Origin: Pseudanabaena sp. ABRG5-3
GTDB taxonomy: Bacteria; Cyanobacteriota; Cyanobacteriia; Pseudanabaenales; Pseudanabaenaceae
Direction: 5' to 3'
DNA: 64,000 nt
Assembly (NCBI RefSeq): GCF_003967015.1
Contig: NZ_AP017560.1
Span: forward strand, 62,001 to 126,000
The translations under genes were made by a program, and so were the position numbers. The notes beneath the pieces were generated by a model. That model did no database searches. It was given only the letters and a program-made list of their open reading frames with translations, and had not been told where the DNA came from. Positions 37,892 to 47,792 of the stretch are shown here, piece by piece; positions within the stretch are counted from its first letter, which is position 1; each line of letters opens with the position of its first letter.

Positions 37892-38341
37892 TCAAATATC
37901 AAATAGAGAATCGGCTGCCCTTCTCCCACCCCAGCGCTTCACAATCAGATCGTCATAGCGATCGGCACTTTCTAATACTTCGGTCAGCGCCAGTTGAAAC
38001 TCATTTTGTTGACAAGATGCACCGAGCAAAGTCACATGAAATCTCACATCTCCATCCTCTGGCATACTAAAGCCACCAAAACGAAATACATCATTTTGGT
38101 TGAGCAAATAGAGCATCAGATCATCACTCACTTCCACTTCCGTTGCGACATATGCCCAAATATAAATAATCGATTCGGTTTCATATAAAGGTCGAATTTC
38201 TACCAGAACCGTTGCGGAGCCAACCTGTAAGCTAAAGATGGGATTGTGGGCGACGGGATAGGATATGCGATCGCAAAGCTCTGGCAGCCAATCAGCTACT
38301 TTTTGATAACAGGCTTTTTGTGCCTCTGTTTGAAAATTCAC
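37892..38341 (-). CDS. YbjN domain protein (type III secretion chaperone-like fold)
   Basis: 149 residues with the YbjN pattern: an N-terminal helix, then strands in VGSATVLVEIRPL and IIYIWAYVATEVEVSDDLMLYLLNQN, then FGGFSMPEDGDVRFHVTLLG and a C-terminal helix with ADRYDDLI. The function of cyanobacterial members is not established. GTG start at 38341. It is followed directly by the HAS-barrel gene. A clear paralogue lies upstream at 38767-39210, so a duplication has been separated by palindromic repeats. Confidence 0.75.
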   Translation of the reverse strand: MNFQTEAQKACYQKVADWLPELCDRISYPVAHNPIFSLQVGSATVLVEIRPLYETESIIYIWAYVATEVEVSDDLMLYLLNQNDVFRFGGFSMPEDGDVRFHVTLLGASCQQNEFQLALTEVLESADRYDDLIVKRWGGRRAADSLFDI

Positions 38342-38407
38342 GCTTCAAATTTACCATTGATCAAAACCACTAAAAGTTTAACCCAATCTCAGCAGTTTTC
38401 AAGCCTT

Positions 38408-38440
38408 GAGAGGTATACTCCCTTTGTGAGCATACCTCTC
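38408..38440. repeat. Short inverted repeat
   Basis: gagaggtat (38408-38416) pairs with 38432-38440. First of four palindromes in the 425-bp gap between the YbjN paralogues. Confidence 0.45.
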
Positions 38441-38468
38441 TTACAGCGCAAAGCGCTGACTTTAAACC

Positions 38469-38519
38469 CAGAGAAATTTTTGAAAGCGTGGCTTCGCTGC
38501 ACTTTCAAAAATTTCTCTG
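38469..38519. repeat. 18-bp perfect inverted repeat
   Basis: 38469-38486 pairs exactly with 38502-38519; the loop contains a smaller hairpin. Recurrent palindromic repeat; a terminator role for the upstream YbjN gene is possible. Confidence 0.7.
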
Positions 38520-38554
38520 TACTATAGCTACAGTCACTTGTCTGAGGACAGATC

Positions 38555-38609
38555 AAAACTCAAGAATTGATTGGCGGCGCTCCGCGCCGCCAATCAATTC
38601 TTGGGTTTT
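38555..38609. repeat. 26-bp inverted repeat, AAAACCCAAGAA-GGCGGCGC family
   Basis: 38555-38580 pairs with 38584-38609 with one mismatch. The tips and the GGCGGC/GCCGCC core match the palindromes flanking the NADAR gene, and the same TGTCCTA motif follows the right arm (compare 887-893). Confidence 0.85.
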
Positions 38610-38681
38610 ATGTCCTAGTACACTTGGTGATAGCTATACTTTAAGCCTCAACAGGCTGTAATAATTATTTATGATTAAATA

Positions 38682-38757
38682 TCGCGCTTTTCAAGCAAGC
38701 GAGGTACAGAGGATTATGTCCCCACCGAAGGCGGGGACATAATCCTGATTGGTATAC
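38682..38757. repeat. Palindromic element with CGCTTTTCAAGCAA end
   Basis: A 14-bp perfect stem (38710-38723 with 38733-38746, core TTATGTCCCC) is preceded by CGCTTTTCAAGCAA. The element at 60425-60495 has the same core palindrome and the same end in inverted orientation, so these are two copies of one mobile repeat. Confidence 0.65.
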
Positions 38758-38766
38758 GCTATATGA

Positions 38767-39210
38767 TTAAAGGCTGCGATCTAAGGAGCGCTCACCACCC
38801 CAAGTTGCGACGATCGCATCATCATATTGATCGGCAGTTTCTAGGACTGAAGATACTAGAGTTTGCAATTCTTGGCGATCGCAGGTCGAGCCAACTAAAG
38901 TTGTGTGAAAGCGAATATCCCCGTCATCATCAATACTAAATACCCCAAACTGAAGTTCCGAATTTTTTTTAAGTAAAAAGCGCATTAAGTCCTGTGTAAT
39001 CTCCGCCCCCGTAACTACATATGACCAAGTGGAAATAATTGCTTCAGAACTCCCCCAAGGTAAAACCTCAACGGTCGCTGTTGCGGAACCCAGTGGCAAA
39101 ACGAATACAGGCATATCGTATGGAGGTGAATAAACATTGTCGTACAAGTCCTTTAACCAAGGCTGAATCTTTTCATAGCAAGCTTTTTGTACGGGTGTCT
39201 CAAATTTCAT
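38767..39210 (-). CDS. YbjN domain protein, paralogue
   Basis: 147 residues, clearly related to the protein at 37892-38341: shared ACYEKIQPWLKDLYD start, LGSATATVEV strand, WSYVVTGAEITQDLMRFLL, IDDDGDIRFHTTLVG and TADQYDDAIV. The start is the ATG at 39210, six bases after a full GGAGGT; an upstream TTG at 39231 lies before that site. Function unknown. The two paralogues are in the same direction with about 425 bp of palindrome-rich DNA between them. Confidence 0.75.
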   Translation of the reverse strand: MKFETPVQKACYEKIQPWLKDLYDNVYSPPYDMPVFVLPLGSATATVEVLPWGSSEAIISTWSYVVTGAEITQDLMRFLLKKNSELQFGVFSIDDDGDIRFHTTLVGSTCDRQELQTLVSSVLETADQYDDAIVATWGGERSLDRSL

Positions 39211-39453
39211 TTTATTACCTCCATCCTTCAACCGTTCAATTTAAATCCCATCTATATATTTGAGCTTTTCACCTTGTTTAGGTCAGTTTAAGCCGCCCAA
39301 AAAGGAAATAGCCAAGATTTCTTATGCTAGTAATTTGTTACGCATAAATTTATATTTTTTATCTTTACTTAAAGATTGTGTTATTAAAAAGGAATCGATG
39401 CAGTATTCTGTGTTACGCGATCGCATGTTTGAGTCGTGCGAAGCACGACAATC

Positions 39454-40782
39454 TTATCGAGAACTATTCGGGTCAAAACTTGAGCCATCAAAAAAGACTT
39501 CTACTCCCCTTGAAGTGGATATGGGAATATTCGTGTCAGGAACGCCGATCGCTTTCGCCGCATTTTTCCATAAATCCTCACGATTAACCGCATCAATAGT
39601 TTCTTTGATCTCAAAATTATCGGGTAATAATTGCCACCTTCTATATTCGTTTAAGAACCATAGATCATGACTCTTATAGGGATAAGAAACGGAGACACCA
39701 TCATTTGACCAATACTTAATAGCTAGTGGATTAGGAGAGTTCTTGGAGTTATTTATTCTTAGTATTTCCTTCGTCTGCTGTGGGCTATTTTTAAAAAGCT
39801 GAGAGAACATTTTCAGAGGTTCCGTAATGAGATTAGCTCCATTACTAAAGCTTAATGCTATTAATGTATTTAGTTCTCTCTCATTTGCAGGATTATCACA
39901 CCAGATCTGAGCTTCCATAATTCCTTGAAGCAAGGCTTGCGTGGCAATGGGATATTTATCCACCCAATCGGCACGCATTGCCAAGCATTCCCCCGGATGA
40001 TTGCGCCAAATCTCACCAGTAGCGATCGCAGGATAGGTCAAATTTGCTTCTAGGAGTTTCAACATATGCCAGCTATCGAGGCAAAGCAAATCCGCTCTAT
40101 TGCGCTTAACCTGATTACTCATCTCGACAAAGGGAATGGCAAGCACATCAATATTGAGTTTCGGAACAATGTTCATGGCTGAGAGCCAATAACGTAACCA
40201 GAGATCGTAATTAGTCCCGATTTCAGCGATCGCGCAATTCATCGGACTGCCAAATAACTTCGCTACATCTTGCCAAGGCGAAAATGGAGCGCGTTGTATT
40301 TGAATGCCAAAGGGTTTGAGTCTTTTAGAAACAACGATATATCCGCCATGGGTATGCAGGCGCATCAGCATATACATGGCAGTTTTGCGCTTGTTAGGAT
40401 TAATTCCCTCATTCATCATCTCAGGCAAAGGACTATAGAAATGTCCACCATCAATCCCATCGCTATTTGTTCCTAGTTCTGTCCCAATTTCGGTGTGATC
40501 GCTAATTTCTGCCCATGACTGAAAGGGAACAAATTCCACATCGGTCATACCATACTTGGCAAATAGCTTCTTATGTTTTGCCACTAGCAAAGGTGCAACT
40601 TCAAACGAAGGAATTATGCCTAGACGTACCGATTGAATTTCAGGATTATTGGAAATATTGTTGTGTGGAGTCGGCTGTAATAAATCATTTGCCAAGGGTT
40701 TAGGCGTACAGTTACTCAGCAAGACTGTACTTGCGGCGATTCCAAAGGTGGCAATAAATTTACGTCTGGAAAGTGGATTCAT
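39454..40782 (-). CDS. NrtA/CmpA-family ABC transporter substrate-binding lipoprotein, orphan
   Basis: 442 residues from the ATG at 40782; an upstream TTG-type start would run through a terminator hairpin and is unlikely. The N-terminus has a twin-arginine stretch (SRRKFIATFG) followed by a lipobox ending in SNC (Cys25), so it is probably a lipid-anchored periplasmic protein. The body has the type 2 periplasmic-binding fold of nitrate/bicarbonate/sulfonate binders (GIIPSFEVAPLLVAKHKKLF, and NSDGIDGGHFYSPLPEMM). No permease or ATPase gene is adjacent, so its transporter must be elsewhere or it acts as a sensor. Ligand not predictable. It lies after wecB on the same strand, separated by a terminator hairpin. 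Confidence 0.8.
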   Translation of the reverse strand: MNPLSRRKFIATFGIAASTVLLSNCTPKPLANDLLQPTPHNNISNNPEIQSVRLGIIPSFEVAPLLVAKHKKLFAKYGMTDVEFVPFQSWAEISDHTEIGTELGTNSDGIDGGHFYSPLPEMMNEGINPNKRKTAMYMLMRLHTHGGYIVVSKRLKPFGIQIQRAPFSPWQDVAKLFGSPMNCAIAEIGTNYDLWLRYWLSAMNIVPKLNIDVLAIPFVEMSNQVKRNRADLLCLDSWHMLKLLEANLTYPAIATGEIWRNHPGECLAMRADWVDKYPIATQALLQGIMEAQIWCDNPANERELNTLIALSFSNGANLITEPLKMFSQLFKNSPQQTKEILRINNSKNSPNPLAIKYWSNDGVSVSYPYKSHDLWFLNEYRRWQLLPDNFEIKETIDAVNREDLWKNAAKAIGVPDTNIPISTSRGVEVFFDGSSFDPNSSR

Positions 40783-40800
40783 AGAACTAAATCCATAACT

Positions 40801-40845
40801 AAATATTTTCCAAAAGATGGTTTTGCAATCTTTTGGAAAATATTT
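40801..40845. terminator. Terminator hairpin after wecB
   Basis: An 18-bp perfect stem (40801-40818 with 40828-40845) begins 4 bp past the wecB stop and ends in A/T-rich arms giving U residues. Its position argues for a real terminator. Confidence 0.75.
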
Positions 40846-40848
40846 CAA

Positions 40849-41958
40849 TTAAGCTAAAAACTCATGAACTATATCTAGGATACGCTGACTCGATTTGCCA
40901 TCGCCAAAGGGATTAGCAATATTTGCCATCTGTTCATAGGCAGTGCGATCGCCTAGTAAGGTAGAAGCTGCTGCCACGATATCATCGGTTTCCGTACCTA
41001 CCAGCTTACTTGTCCCTGCATCAACTGCCTCTGGTCGCTCAGTCGTAGTCCGCAAGACCAAAACAGGTTTGCCAAGGCTAGGAGCCTCCTCTTGCAAGCC
41101 GCCTGAATCACTCATGATCAAGTAGCATCGTTGCATTGCCCCGACCAATTGCTCATAATCCAATGGCTCCACTAAGAAAATGCGGGGATGATTGCCTAGC
41201 TTGGCGATTAACGGCTCCCGTACCACAGGATTCATATGCATAGGTAGAACTAAAGCCACATCAGGAAATTCTGTCAAAATCTGTAACCATGCTTGAATGA
41301 TTTTCTCTAAGGGCTGCCCCCAATTTTCGCGACGATGGACAGTAGCGAGAATCACCCGATGGGATGACCAGTCTAGCCCTTTGATCTCACACTTTGGCGA
41401 TCGCCCTGAAACGTACAGCAACGCATCAATAACTGTATTGCCCGTATGATGAATTCCTTCTTTGACTCCTGACGTTTGGAGATTTGTCACAGAAGCCGTC
41501 GTAGGTGCAAAATGCAGTTGAGCTATCTGAGAAACTAGGCGACGATTGGCTTCTTCAGGAAATGGATTAAAGAGATTATCGGTGCGGAGTCCCGCTTCCA
41601 CATGCCCAATGGGGATTTGTTGATAAAAAGCCGCCAATGCCGCCGCAAAAGCAGTGGTCGTATCACCTTGGACTAAGACAATATTGGGCTGAATCTCTTT
41701 ATATAAATTCTCTAAGCCAATTAAGCTATTGCAAGTAATCTCAGTGAGGGTTTGCTTCGGGCGCATGATTCCCAAATCATAGTCTGCCTTGAGGTCAAAC
41801 AATTGCATTACCTGTTCCACCATTTCCCGATGCTGCCCAGTTAACACAACTGAAGTCTGGAATTGAGGGTTATTTCTAAATAAATGGATGACAGGTGCAA
41901 GCTTAATTGCTTCTGGACGAGTGCCCAAAGTGACGCAGACATGAAATTGAGTTGGCAA
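40849..41958 (-). CDS. wecB: UDP-N-acetylglucosamine 2-epimerase (non-hydrolysing)
   Basis: 369 residues matching WecB: GTRPEAIKLAPVI near the start, TGQHREM, VQGDTTTAFAAALAAF, HVEAGLRTDN, PFPEEANRRL, the HRRENWG motif and DSGGLQEEAPSLGKPVLVLR. It interconverts UDP-GlcNAc and UDP-ManNAc for cell-surface polysaccharides. The start is a TTG at 41958 with GGGAG upstream; no nearby in-frame ATG exists. It is 11 bp after the hypothetical gene at 41970, so the two are likely cotranscribed. Confidence 0.95.
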   Translation of the reverse strand: MPTQFHVCVTLGTRPEAIKLAPVIHLFRNNPQFQTSVVLTGQHREMVEQVMQLFDLKADYDLGIMRPKQTLTEITCNSLIGLENLYKEIQPNIVLVQGDTTTAFAAALAAFYQQIPIGHVEAGLRTDNLFNPFPEEANRRLVSQIAQLHFAPTTASVTNLQTSGVKEGIHHTGNTVIDALLYVSGRSPKCEIKGLDWSSHRVILATVHRRENWGQPLEKIIQAWLQILTEFPDVALVLPMHMNPVVREPLIAKLGNHPRIFLVEPLDYEQLVGAMQRCYLIMSDSGGLQEEAPSLGKPVLVLRTTTERPEAVDAGTSKLVGTETDDIVAAASTLLGDRTAYEQMANIANPFGDGKSSQRILDIVHEFLA

Positions 41959-41969
41959 AATAATCTCCC

Positions 41970-42821
41970 TTATAACAAAACGATTTGAGTCGTAACAGAG
42001 GCAGCTTTCGGTGCTTTGCTACTACCAAAGACAGCATGAATGCCGCGCAATGTCAGAATTATAATTCCGCAAACCACCAGATATTGCACAAATTGAATTG
42101 TAAAGTTGGAAGTTGTGAGTAAAGCTTGCCAAGATAAACTGTTAAAGGAGAATGCTGTCTCAGACTGAAAATCACTAATACCTTCCTTATTTGGAATTGC
42201 AGGAATATCAGACAGAATGAGAAAGTCTGAATCTTGCGAAGAATTAGAAGTTGTCAACTCTGAGATTTGAGCCTGCATTGGTGTGAGATTTGGTAAATCT
42301 GTAGGGTAACTATCGCCAAACATTTCATCTAAATCAGTGGTTGATGCGACTGATCTATTGTCATCTTCAGCGCGATAGCGAGATGAGTCATTGCGCTCGT
42401 CGTTAGGCATAGGCTTGACGGGGAATACGGGTAGAGGAGGTATTCTAGGTCTTTCTGGGGATTGATTAACTCCGCCATTTTCACTAATGTTTAGGTCTTC
42501 GCGTTCAACCAAAGAAATTTCCTCTGTCCATGCAGGCTCCTCAAAGCCAGTTTGCTGCCAAGAAACAGTAATACTGGAAATGGACTGCACTTCGAGGGTC
42601 AGGAACCATTTTTTCAGCATTCCCACTAATACTTGACGCTTGGGGATACGCACTTCATCATCTAGCGATCGCAAGTCCGACTCGATTAAAACTTCAAGGC
42701 GATCGCCATCACGTTCAACATTGGCGAGCATTCCCTGCGACTTGAGCAAACGGTTCATTAATGAAGCGATCGCATTAACATTGCCTTGTTTAGCTTGCTC
42801 GATGAGTGGATTTTGTGCCAT
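41970..42821 (-). CDS. Hypothetical protein with C-terminal membrane anchor
   Basis: 283 residues. The first 110 residues form a small alpha/beta domain (NVNAIASLMNRLLKSQGM..., DRLEVLIESD, KWFLTLEVQSISSITVSWQQ) that I recognise as recurrent in cyanobacteria but cannot name. A low-complexity acidic and Pro-rich linker follows (about 115-230). A single transmembrane helix comes near the end (about 247-268, LVVCGIIILTLRGIHAVF). The globular domain is likely cytoplasmic. It is probably in one transcript with wecB. ATG at 42821. Similar N-terminal domains occur in other cyanobacterial proteins of unknown role. Confidence 0.6.
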   Translation of the reverse strand: MAQNPLIEQAKQGNVNAIASLMNRLLKSQGMLANVERDGDRLEVLIESDLRSLDDEVRIPKRQVLVGMLKKWFLTLEVQSISSITVSWQQTGFEEPAWTEEISLVEREDLNISENGGVNQSPERPRIPPLPVFPVKPMPNDERNDSSRYRAEDDNRSVASTTDLDEMFGDSYPTDLPNLTPMQAQISELTTSNSSQDSDFLILSDIPAIPNKEGISDFQSETAFSFNSLSWQALLTTSNFTIQFVQYLVVCGIIILTLRGIHAVFGSSKAPKAASVTTQIVLL

Positions 42822-42892
42822 GGCAGCAACCTCAGATGCTTACTCAGTGAATTGCTTTTTAACTACGCCAAATGTATCAGAAAATCGCTTCT

Positions 42893-43729
42893 TTATTTTC
42901 TTGCTTGGTTGCGCCAACTTTTCAACGCCATGCCGATGAATATCGCTAACAAGCCATACGTTGGTGAAAATTCAAAAGGTACAGGTGTCGTGTCCAAGGT
43001 TACAGAGCCAAGCGTGAAAGTGCCTGATTCTTGTCCTGTGTTATCACCGAAGAAGATGAAGCTATTTGTGGTGTAGGGGTTAAAAGTACCTAGAGGAGGA
43101 TTACTCGTTAAGGGGTCAAAACTGTAGTTTTGCAAAGAACCATTAATAATCGAGTTTCCACCGCTAGTTAACGAGTAGTTATTGTTAAAAACTGTAAGCT
43201 GGTAGGTATTTGTAGAAGTGGTCGTAAAGTTTGCTGCTTGTGCTTCAGTTGTAAAATTAGCAGACTGGGCGAAAATTTCCGTAGGTCTAAACCCAATCTC
43301 TACTCCCTTATTCCCATTGCCACTTATAGCGATCACACTAAAAGCTGCGCGGGGATTAGAACTAGATGTATTGGTAGTTGCCGAGTCGAGACTAACTGTA
43401 AAAGTAATTGAATAACCAGTAGCTTGATTAAGGGTTGTACTCGTAAACCCAGTATTAAAGTAACTACTGGTTAGTGGATTGTAATTGCTATATCCCGAAT
43501 ATTCGGCAAAGTTTGCGGCAGTATTTAACGTTACTCCCCCGCCAACAACTTGGGTTTCACTAGCGATCGTCGGTAGTCCAGAGCTTTGAATTGCCGCAGG
43601 TTTTAAGGAACCCTGTGATGCAGGATTAGAGCCATTGGCATTATATAGAGTAAAAACTGCGGCGTTTGCGCTGATTGCACCAGCAAAAAAAATAATATTA
43701 GGGATGGCTAATGACCATAAAGTTTTCAT
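42893..43729 (-). CDS. Exported surface protein with PFE-CTERM sorting signal
   Basis: 278 residues. A signal peptide (about 1-24, ends ANA) is followed by a Ser/Thr/Asn-rich beta-strand domain that looks like a choice-of-anchor or lectin-like sandwich. The C-terminus VPFEFSPTYGLLAIFIGMAL then SWRNQARK is the cyanobacterial variant of PEP-CTERM: a short motif, a hydrophobic helix and a basic tail. Such proteins are recognised by an exosortase and anchored or released at the cell surface. No exosortase gene is in the window. Function beyond surface display is unknown. Confidence 0.75.
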   Translation of the reverse strand: MKTLWSLAIPNIIFFAGAISANAAVFTLYNANGSNPASQGSLKPAAIQSSGLPTIASETQVVGGGVTLNTAANFAEYSGYSNYNPLTSSYFNTGFTSTTLNQATGYSITFTVSLDSATTNTSSSNPRAAFSVIAISGNGNKGVEIGFRPTEIFAQSANFTTEAQAANFTTTSTNTYQLTVFNNNYSLTSGGNSIINGSLQNYSFDPLTSNPPLGTFNPYTTNSFIFFGDNTGQESGTFTLGSVTLDTTPVPFEFSPTYGLLAIFIGMALKSWRNQARK

Positions 43730-43783
43730 ATATCCACGCCTATTTAATATGCCTATTTTAATTTGATGGGATTAACTCAAAAC

Positions 43784-43814
43784 AAAAAAGAGGGGTGCAA
43801 AGCACCCCTCTTTT

Positions 43815-43816
<2 letters not shown>
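43784..43816. terminator. Terminator hairpin after por
   Basis: A 15-bp perfect stem (43784-43798 with 43802-43816) has A6/T6 at the base and overlaps the POR stop codon. Typical intrinsic terminator. Confidence 0.85.
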
Positions 43817-44804
<988 letters not shown>

Positions 44805-44890
44805 TTAGAATTTTACAGTGATTTGGGATAACGTGAAACTCAAGAATTTTTACTAAAAGTCGCACTTGCTAATGCTTTTAGTCCAAACCA

Positions 44891-44916
44891 TAAAGGACTG
44901 CACATGCAGTCCTTTA
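44891..44916. terminator. Terminator hairpin after the S4-domain gene
   Basis: A 12-bp stem (taaaggactgca, 44891-44902, with 44905-44916) lies directly past the stop at 44918. Confidence 0.7.
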
Positions 44917-44917
44917 T

Positions 44918-45694
44918 CTAAACCGATCGCGTCATTTGTACCCGATAACGCTCTTTCTTGGTAATCATAATTTCGCCGATGGTAACTCGTCCTTTGCCGC
45001 GAATTGCGATCAGATCGCCTGTTTTCACTTGATAGCTAGGTTGCGAGATCGTTTTCCAGTTGACGCGCACATCTTCACTGTTAATCAAGTCCACCATTTT
45101 GCTGCGAGACATACCAAAACCAAAAGATGCGATCGCATCAAGCCTCAAGGATGCCTCAGTGGAAGTGAGTTCTTTGGTTACAGGAATGCGAATTTTTAAC
45201 TCTTCCCAAGCGATCGCATTGACTTTAACGGGAACTGTCCGCACCTGATTGAAATGCAGTTGCAAGTATTCCACTAGTTCAGGAACAACGATCGCCTGTG
45301 CGCCTTTTTCGCCTAAGACATTAATATCACCTACTTTTTGGCGCTCTAGTCCCGTACCGAGCAAAGCTCCCAAAAAATCGCGATGACTTGCCGTATCAAA
45401 CAGGAAATTTCCTGAAATTGAGATTGGCGTGAGGCTGACTTGCGATGGATCGAGGGGTAACTCACTGCGGGCGATCGCTAATCTTTGGCGTTCGGCTTGC
45501 TCATAGCCACCCCATGCCAAGCAATGGATTTCGGTCATCTTGCCGAATACTTGTAAAGCTTCGGTAATTTCGGGTGGTGATAGGAAATCACTACATACAA
45601 CTTCCCATGTTTGAACTGCGCGATCACCCAAATCTAGTAAGCGGCTAAGGGTGTCGCGATTTTCAACATGATTTAATAGGTCACGGGGTAGCAT
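44918..45694 (-). CDS. Photosystem II S4-domain protein (YlmH-like RNA-binding protein)
   Basis: 258 residues. It has an N-terminal YlmH-like domain and a C-terminal S4 domain (about 180-245: LRLDAIASFGFGMSRSKMVDLI and VRVNWKTISQPSYQVKTGDLIAIRGKGR). The family is conserved in cyanobacteria and plastids as photosystem II S4 domain protein; YlmH itself is linked to cell division and ribosome rescue in Gram-positives. It probably binds structured RNA or ribosomes. Its ATG overlaps the stop of the PRC-barrel gene by one base (TAATG arrangement), so the two are translationally coupled. Confidence 0.88.
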   Translation of the reverse strand: MLPRDLLNHVENRDTLSRLLDLGDRAVQTWEVVCSDFLSPPEITEALQVFGKMTEIHCLAWGGYEQAERQRLAIARSELPLDPSQVSLTPISISGNFLFDTASHRDFLGALLGTGLERQKVGDINVLGEKGAQAIVVPELVEYLQLHFNQVRTVPVKVNAIAWEELKIRIPVTKELTSTEASLRLDAIASFGFGMSRSKMVDLINSEDVRVNWKTISQPSYQVKTGDLIAIRGKGRVTIGEIMITKKERYRVQMTRSV

Positions 45695-46692
45695 TAAATT
45701 TCGTCAAATTCCTCTTCGGGAATACGTTGTTTGGACTTGTCAGGAATTTTGGTTTCGCCCCAAGCATCGCGGATCTGCTGTTGGGTTTCATTACGAAAAT
45801 CAGGCTTTGAGGTGGTGGGGTAATCATCCTCAAAATCATCGTAATCATCATCGTAATTATCGATGGGCTTTGGTGGTGTTATTGGGCGAGCTGGTGGCTC
45901 AGGACGGATTTCAGCTCTGGCTTGGCGACGTTGCTGCTGTGGTGGATTTACGGGAATGCGCTCCTCCGCCCAATTGTCGCCATCATCCCATGATTGTTCT
46001 TGGCGATAGACGGGGCGTTGTTGCTGTGGTGGTGGTGAATAGGTGCTTCTGGCTCCCGATGACAGCGCATTATCGCGAATGGTGGTGGTAGGTGGCAGAT
46101 AATCATCCTCGAAATCATCTTCCCAAGGGGCTTTGCCCAAACCAAGACGCTCTAATAAGCCTTTGCTCAGTTGGGTCATCCGATCTTCCATACCCTCAGT
46201 CACGATGATGCGATCGCGCCCAACGGCGATAATTTCATTCACATCAATTTCGTAAGTACTAATTAAGCTGGCAGGAATAATCGGATTCCCGACCGAAGCC
46301 ACAATCAAGAACATGAGATCCCCTGTTTCGGGATCAAATTTAAAATCGCGTACCTTTCCAAGCAATTCCCCAGACTCAGTTACCACTTCGTTATTAATTA
46401 AAGTGGTATAACGCTCAGTAATTAAAATATCTTCGAGAACCGACTCGTCATCAACCAAAATCGCATCTGGTCCCAACAAATCAATATTGTCAAGGGACAT
46501 AAAAAATGTATCGCCAATACCAATCGGTGTGCCGGGGACAAAGCGTTCTGCGACTGTCACCCCTGTAACGCGACGCTGATCAACATCTAGCCAGATTTGC
46601 GTTACGATGCCAAGCCGAATGGCTGATCGCTTGCTAAAGACCTGCAAACCCAAAACGGCGGCACGTTGACGAAGATTTTCCGATTGCATCAT
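45694..46692 (-). CDS. PRC-barrel domain protein
   Basis: 332 residues. Two PRC-barrel units (about 12-75, GLQVFSKRSAIRLGIVTQIW, and about 95-165, NNEVVTESGELLGKVRDFKFD) are followed by a long disordered acidic tail rich in Pro, Gln and Asp (about 190-332). PRC barrels occur in photosynthetic reaction-centre H subunits and in RimM; this two-barrel form with a tail is common in cyanobacteria with no fixed role. The gene is coupled to the S4-domain gene by a one-base overlap. ATG at 46692; a second ATG follows at once. Confidence 0.85.
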   Translation of the reverse strand: MMQSENLRQRAAVLGLQVFSKRSAIRLGIVTQIWLDVDQRRVTGVTVAERFVPGTPIGIGDTFFMSLDNIDLLGPDAILVDDESVLEDILITERYTTLINNEVVTESGELLGKVRDFKFDPETGDLMFLIVASVGNPIIPASLISTYEIDVNEIIAVGRDRIIVTEGMEDRMTQLSKGLLERLGLGKAPWEDDFEDDYLPPTTTIRDNALSSGARSTYSPPPQQQRPVYRQEQSWDDGDNWAEERIPVNPPQQQRRQARAEIRPEPPARPITPPKPIDNYDDDYDDFEDDYPTTSKPDFRNETQQQIRDAWGETKIPDKSKQRIPEEEFDEI

Positions 46693-46912
46693 GGCGGTGA
46701 CGTGGCTCTATATGATTCCTTACAAGTGGGGATGCCCTACAAGTGGGGCAATAACTATAAACAGGAGAGTAAATACCTAGCCCTGATTCTAGCAGACTAG
46801 ATCCCTGTCGGTATCCTCACGTTTGTTGATCAATACTTATTGTAAGGATGACAAGCGGCTTAAGCTCATTGTTATAGACTTTTATTTCTCACGACTCATT
46901 TAGGATTTTGAT

Positions 46913-47623
46913 ATGCGCCGCACTTGTTTGCTTTACCAAAGCGATCGCCCCATTCCGTACTTGACTGCTTGGCAATGGCAAAAAGAATTTGTGGAGGAGC
47001 GCAAACAAACAAGACGTGAGGGTAAGGATTTGCCCGATGTGTTATTGCTAGTAGAACATCCTGCTGTGTATACATTGGGGCAAGGTTCAAGTTTGGAATT
47101 TCTCAAATTTGATCCCGATGATCCCGATATCGAATGCCATCGCATTGAGCGAGGTGGTGAAGTTACGCACCATGCGATCGGTCAATTAGTTGCCTATCCC
47201 ATTCTCAATCTTGATCACCATCAACGCGATCTCCATTGGTACTTGCGACAACTAGAAGAGGTGATTATTCAAGTTTTAGCTAGTTATGGAGTTGCTTCGC
47301 AACGCATTCAAGGTTTAACGGGTGTATGGATTGATCATGCTGGTCAATCACAAAAAATCGCGCAAGTCGGTATCAAAGTTAGTCAATGGGTTACGATGCA
47401 CGGATTTGCTTTAAATATTTGTATGGATCTATCAGGGTTTGATCGCATTGTTCCCTGTGGCATTAGCGATTGCCAAGTATGTAATCTCAATCAATTTGCG
47501 CCTAATGTGGATTTTGTAGAGGTAAAAAAGGCGATCGCGCAAACCTTTGCGGAAATTTTTAATTTGGAAATGCAGTTGCAAGCGATCACCCCAAAAATAC
47601 AATTGTCTATTTCTAAGCTGTGA
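46913..47623 (+). CDS. lipB: Octanoyl-[acyl-carrier-protein] transferase
   Basis: 236 residues with LipB motifs: [34 protein letters not shown], the lysine in [15 protein letters not shown] and the catalytic Cys in IVPCGISD. It moves octanoate from ACP to lipoyl domains, the first step of protein lipoylation. ATG at 46913. It is the last housekeeping gene before the accessory island. It diverges from the PRC gene across 220 bp that hold no other gene. Confidence 0.95.
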   Translation: MRRTCLLYQSDRPIPYLTAWQWQKEFVEERKQTRREGKDLPDVLLLVEHPAVYTLGQGSSLEFLKFDPDDPDIECHRIERGGEVTHHAIGQLVAYPILNLDHHQRDLHWYLRQLEEVIIQVLASYGVASQRIQGLTGVWIDHAGQSQKIAQVGIKVSQWVTMHGFALNICMDLSGFDRIVPCGISDCQVCNLNQFAPNVDFVEVKKAIAQTFAEIFNLEMQLQAITPKIQLSISKL

Positions 47624-47653
47624 TAGATCACCAGATAGTTTTGACGGGATACT

Positions 47654-47766
47654 GTGCGAGGTACTGTTTGGTTAAATCGTGAGGGAGTAAAAGCCGCGCA
47701 ATGATAGTAACTCCAGAATGGAAAGCGGTCGATGATATAGCCCCCATAGCTGGAGTCTTGTTTTTA
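47654..47766 (-). repeat. About 110-bp sequence homologous to 34276-34387
   Basis: On the minus strand this matches the repeat before acnB, from aacaagactccagctatgg through about 100 bp. It sits right after lipB at the left border of the accessory island and is fused to a gene fragment. Either a degenerate mobile repeat or the end of a decayed gene. Confidence 0.65.
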
Positions 47767-47792
47767 CCTAAGCCGACATATGGAGTCGCATC

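Noticed and set aside
39260-39670. Plus-strand gene of 136 codons
   Set aside because: It overlaps the 3' end of the NrtA-like gene in antisense and shows no domain pattern.
40783-40848. Upstream extension of the substrate-binding protein to 40848
   Set aside because: It would translate through the wecB terminator palindrome and displace the signal peptide; the ATG at 40782 gives a proper lipoprotein start.
46693-46912. tRNA or small RNA gene between the PRC and lipB genes
   Set aside because: No cloverleaf or T-loop consensus was seen; the spacer has only short repeats (tacaagtggggatgccctacaagtgggg).
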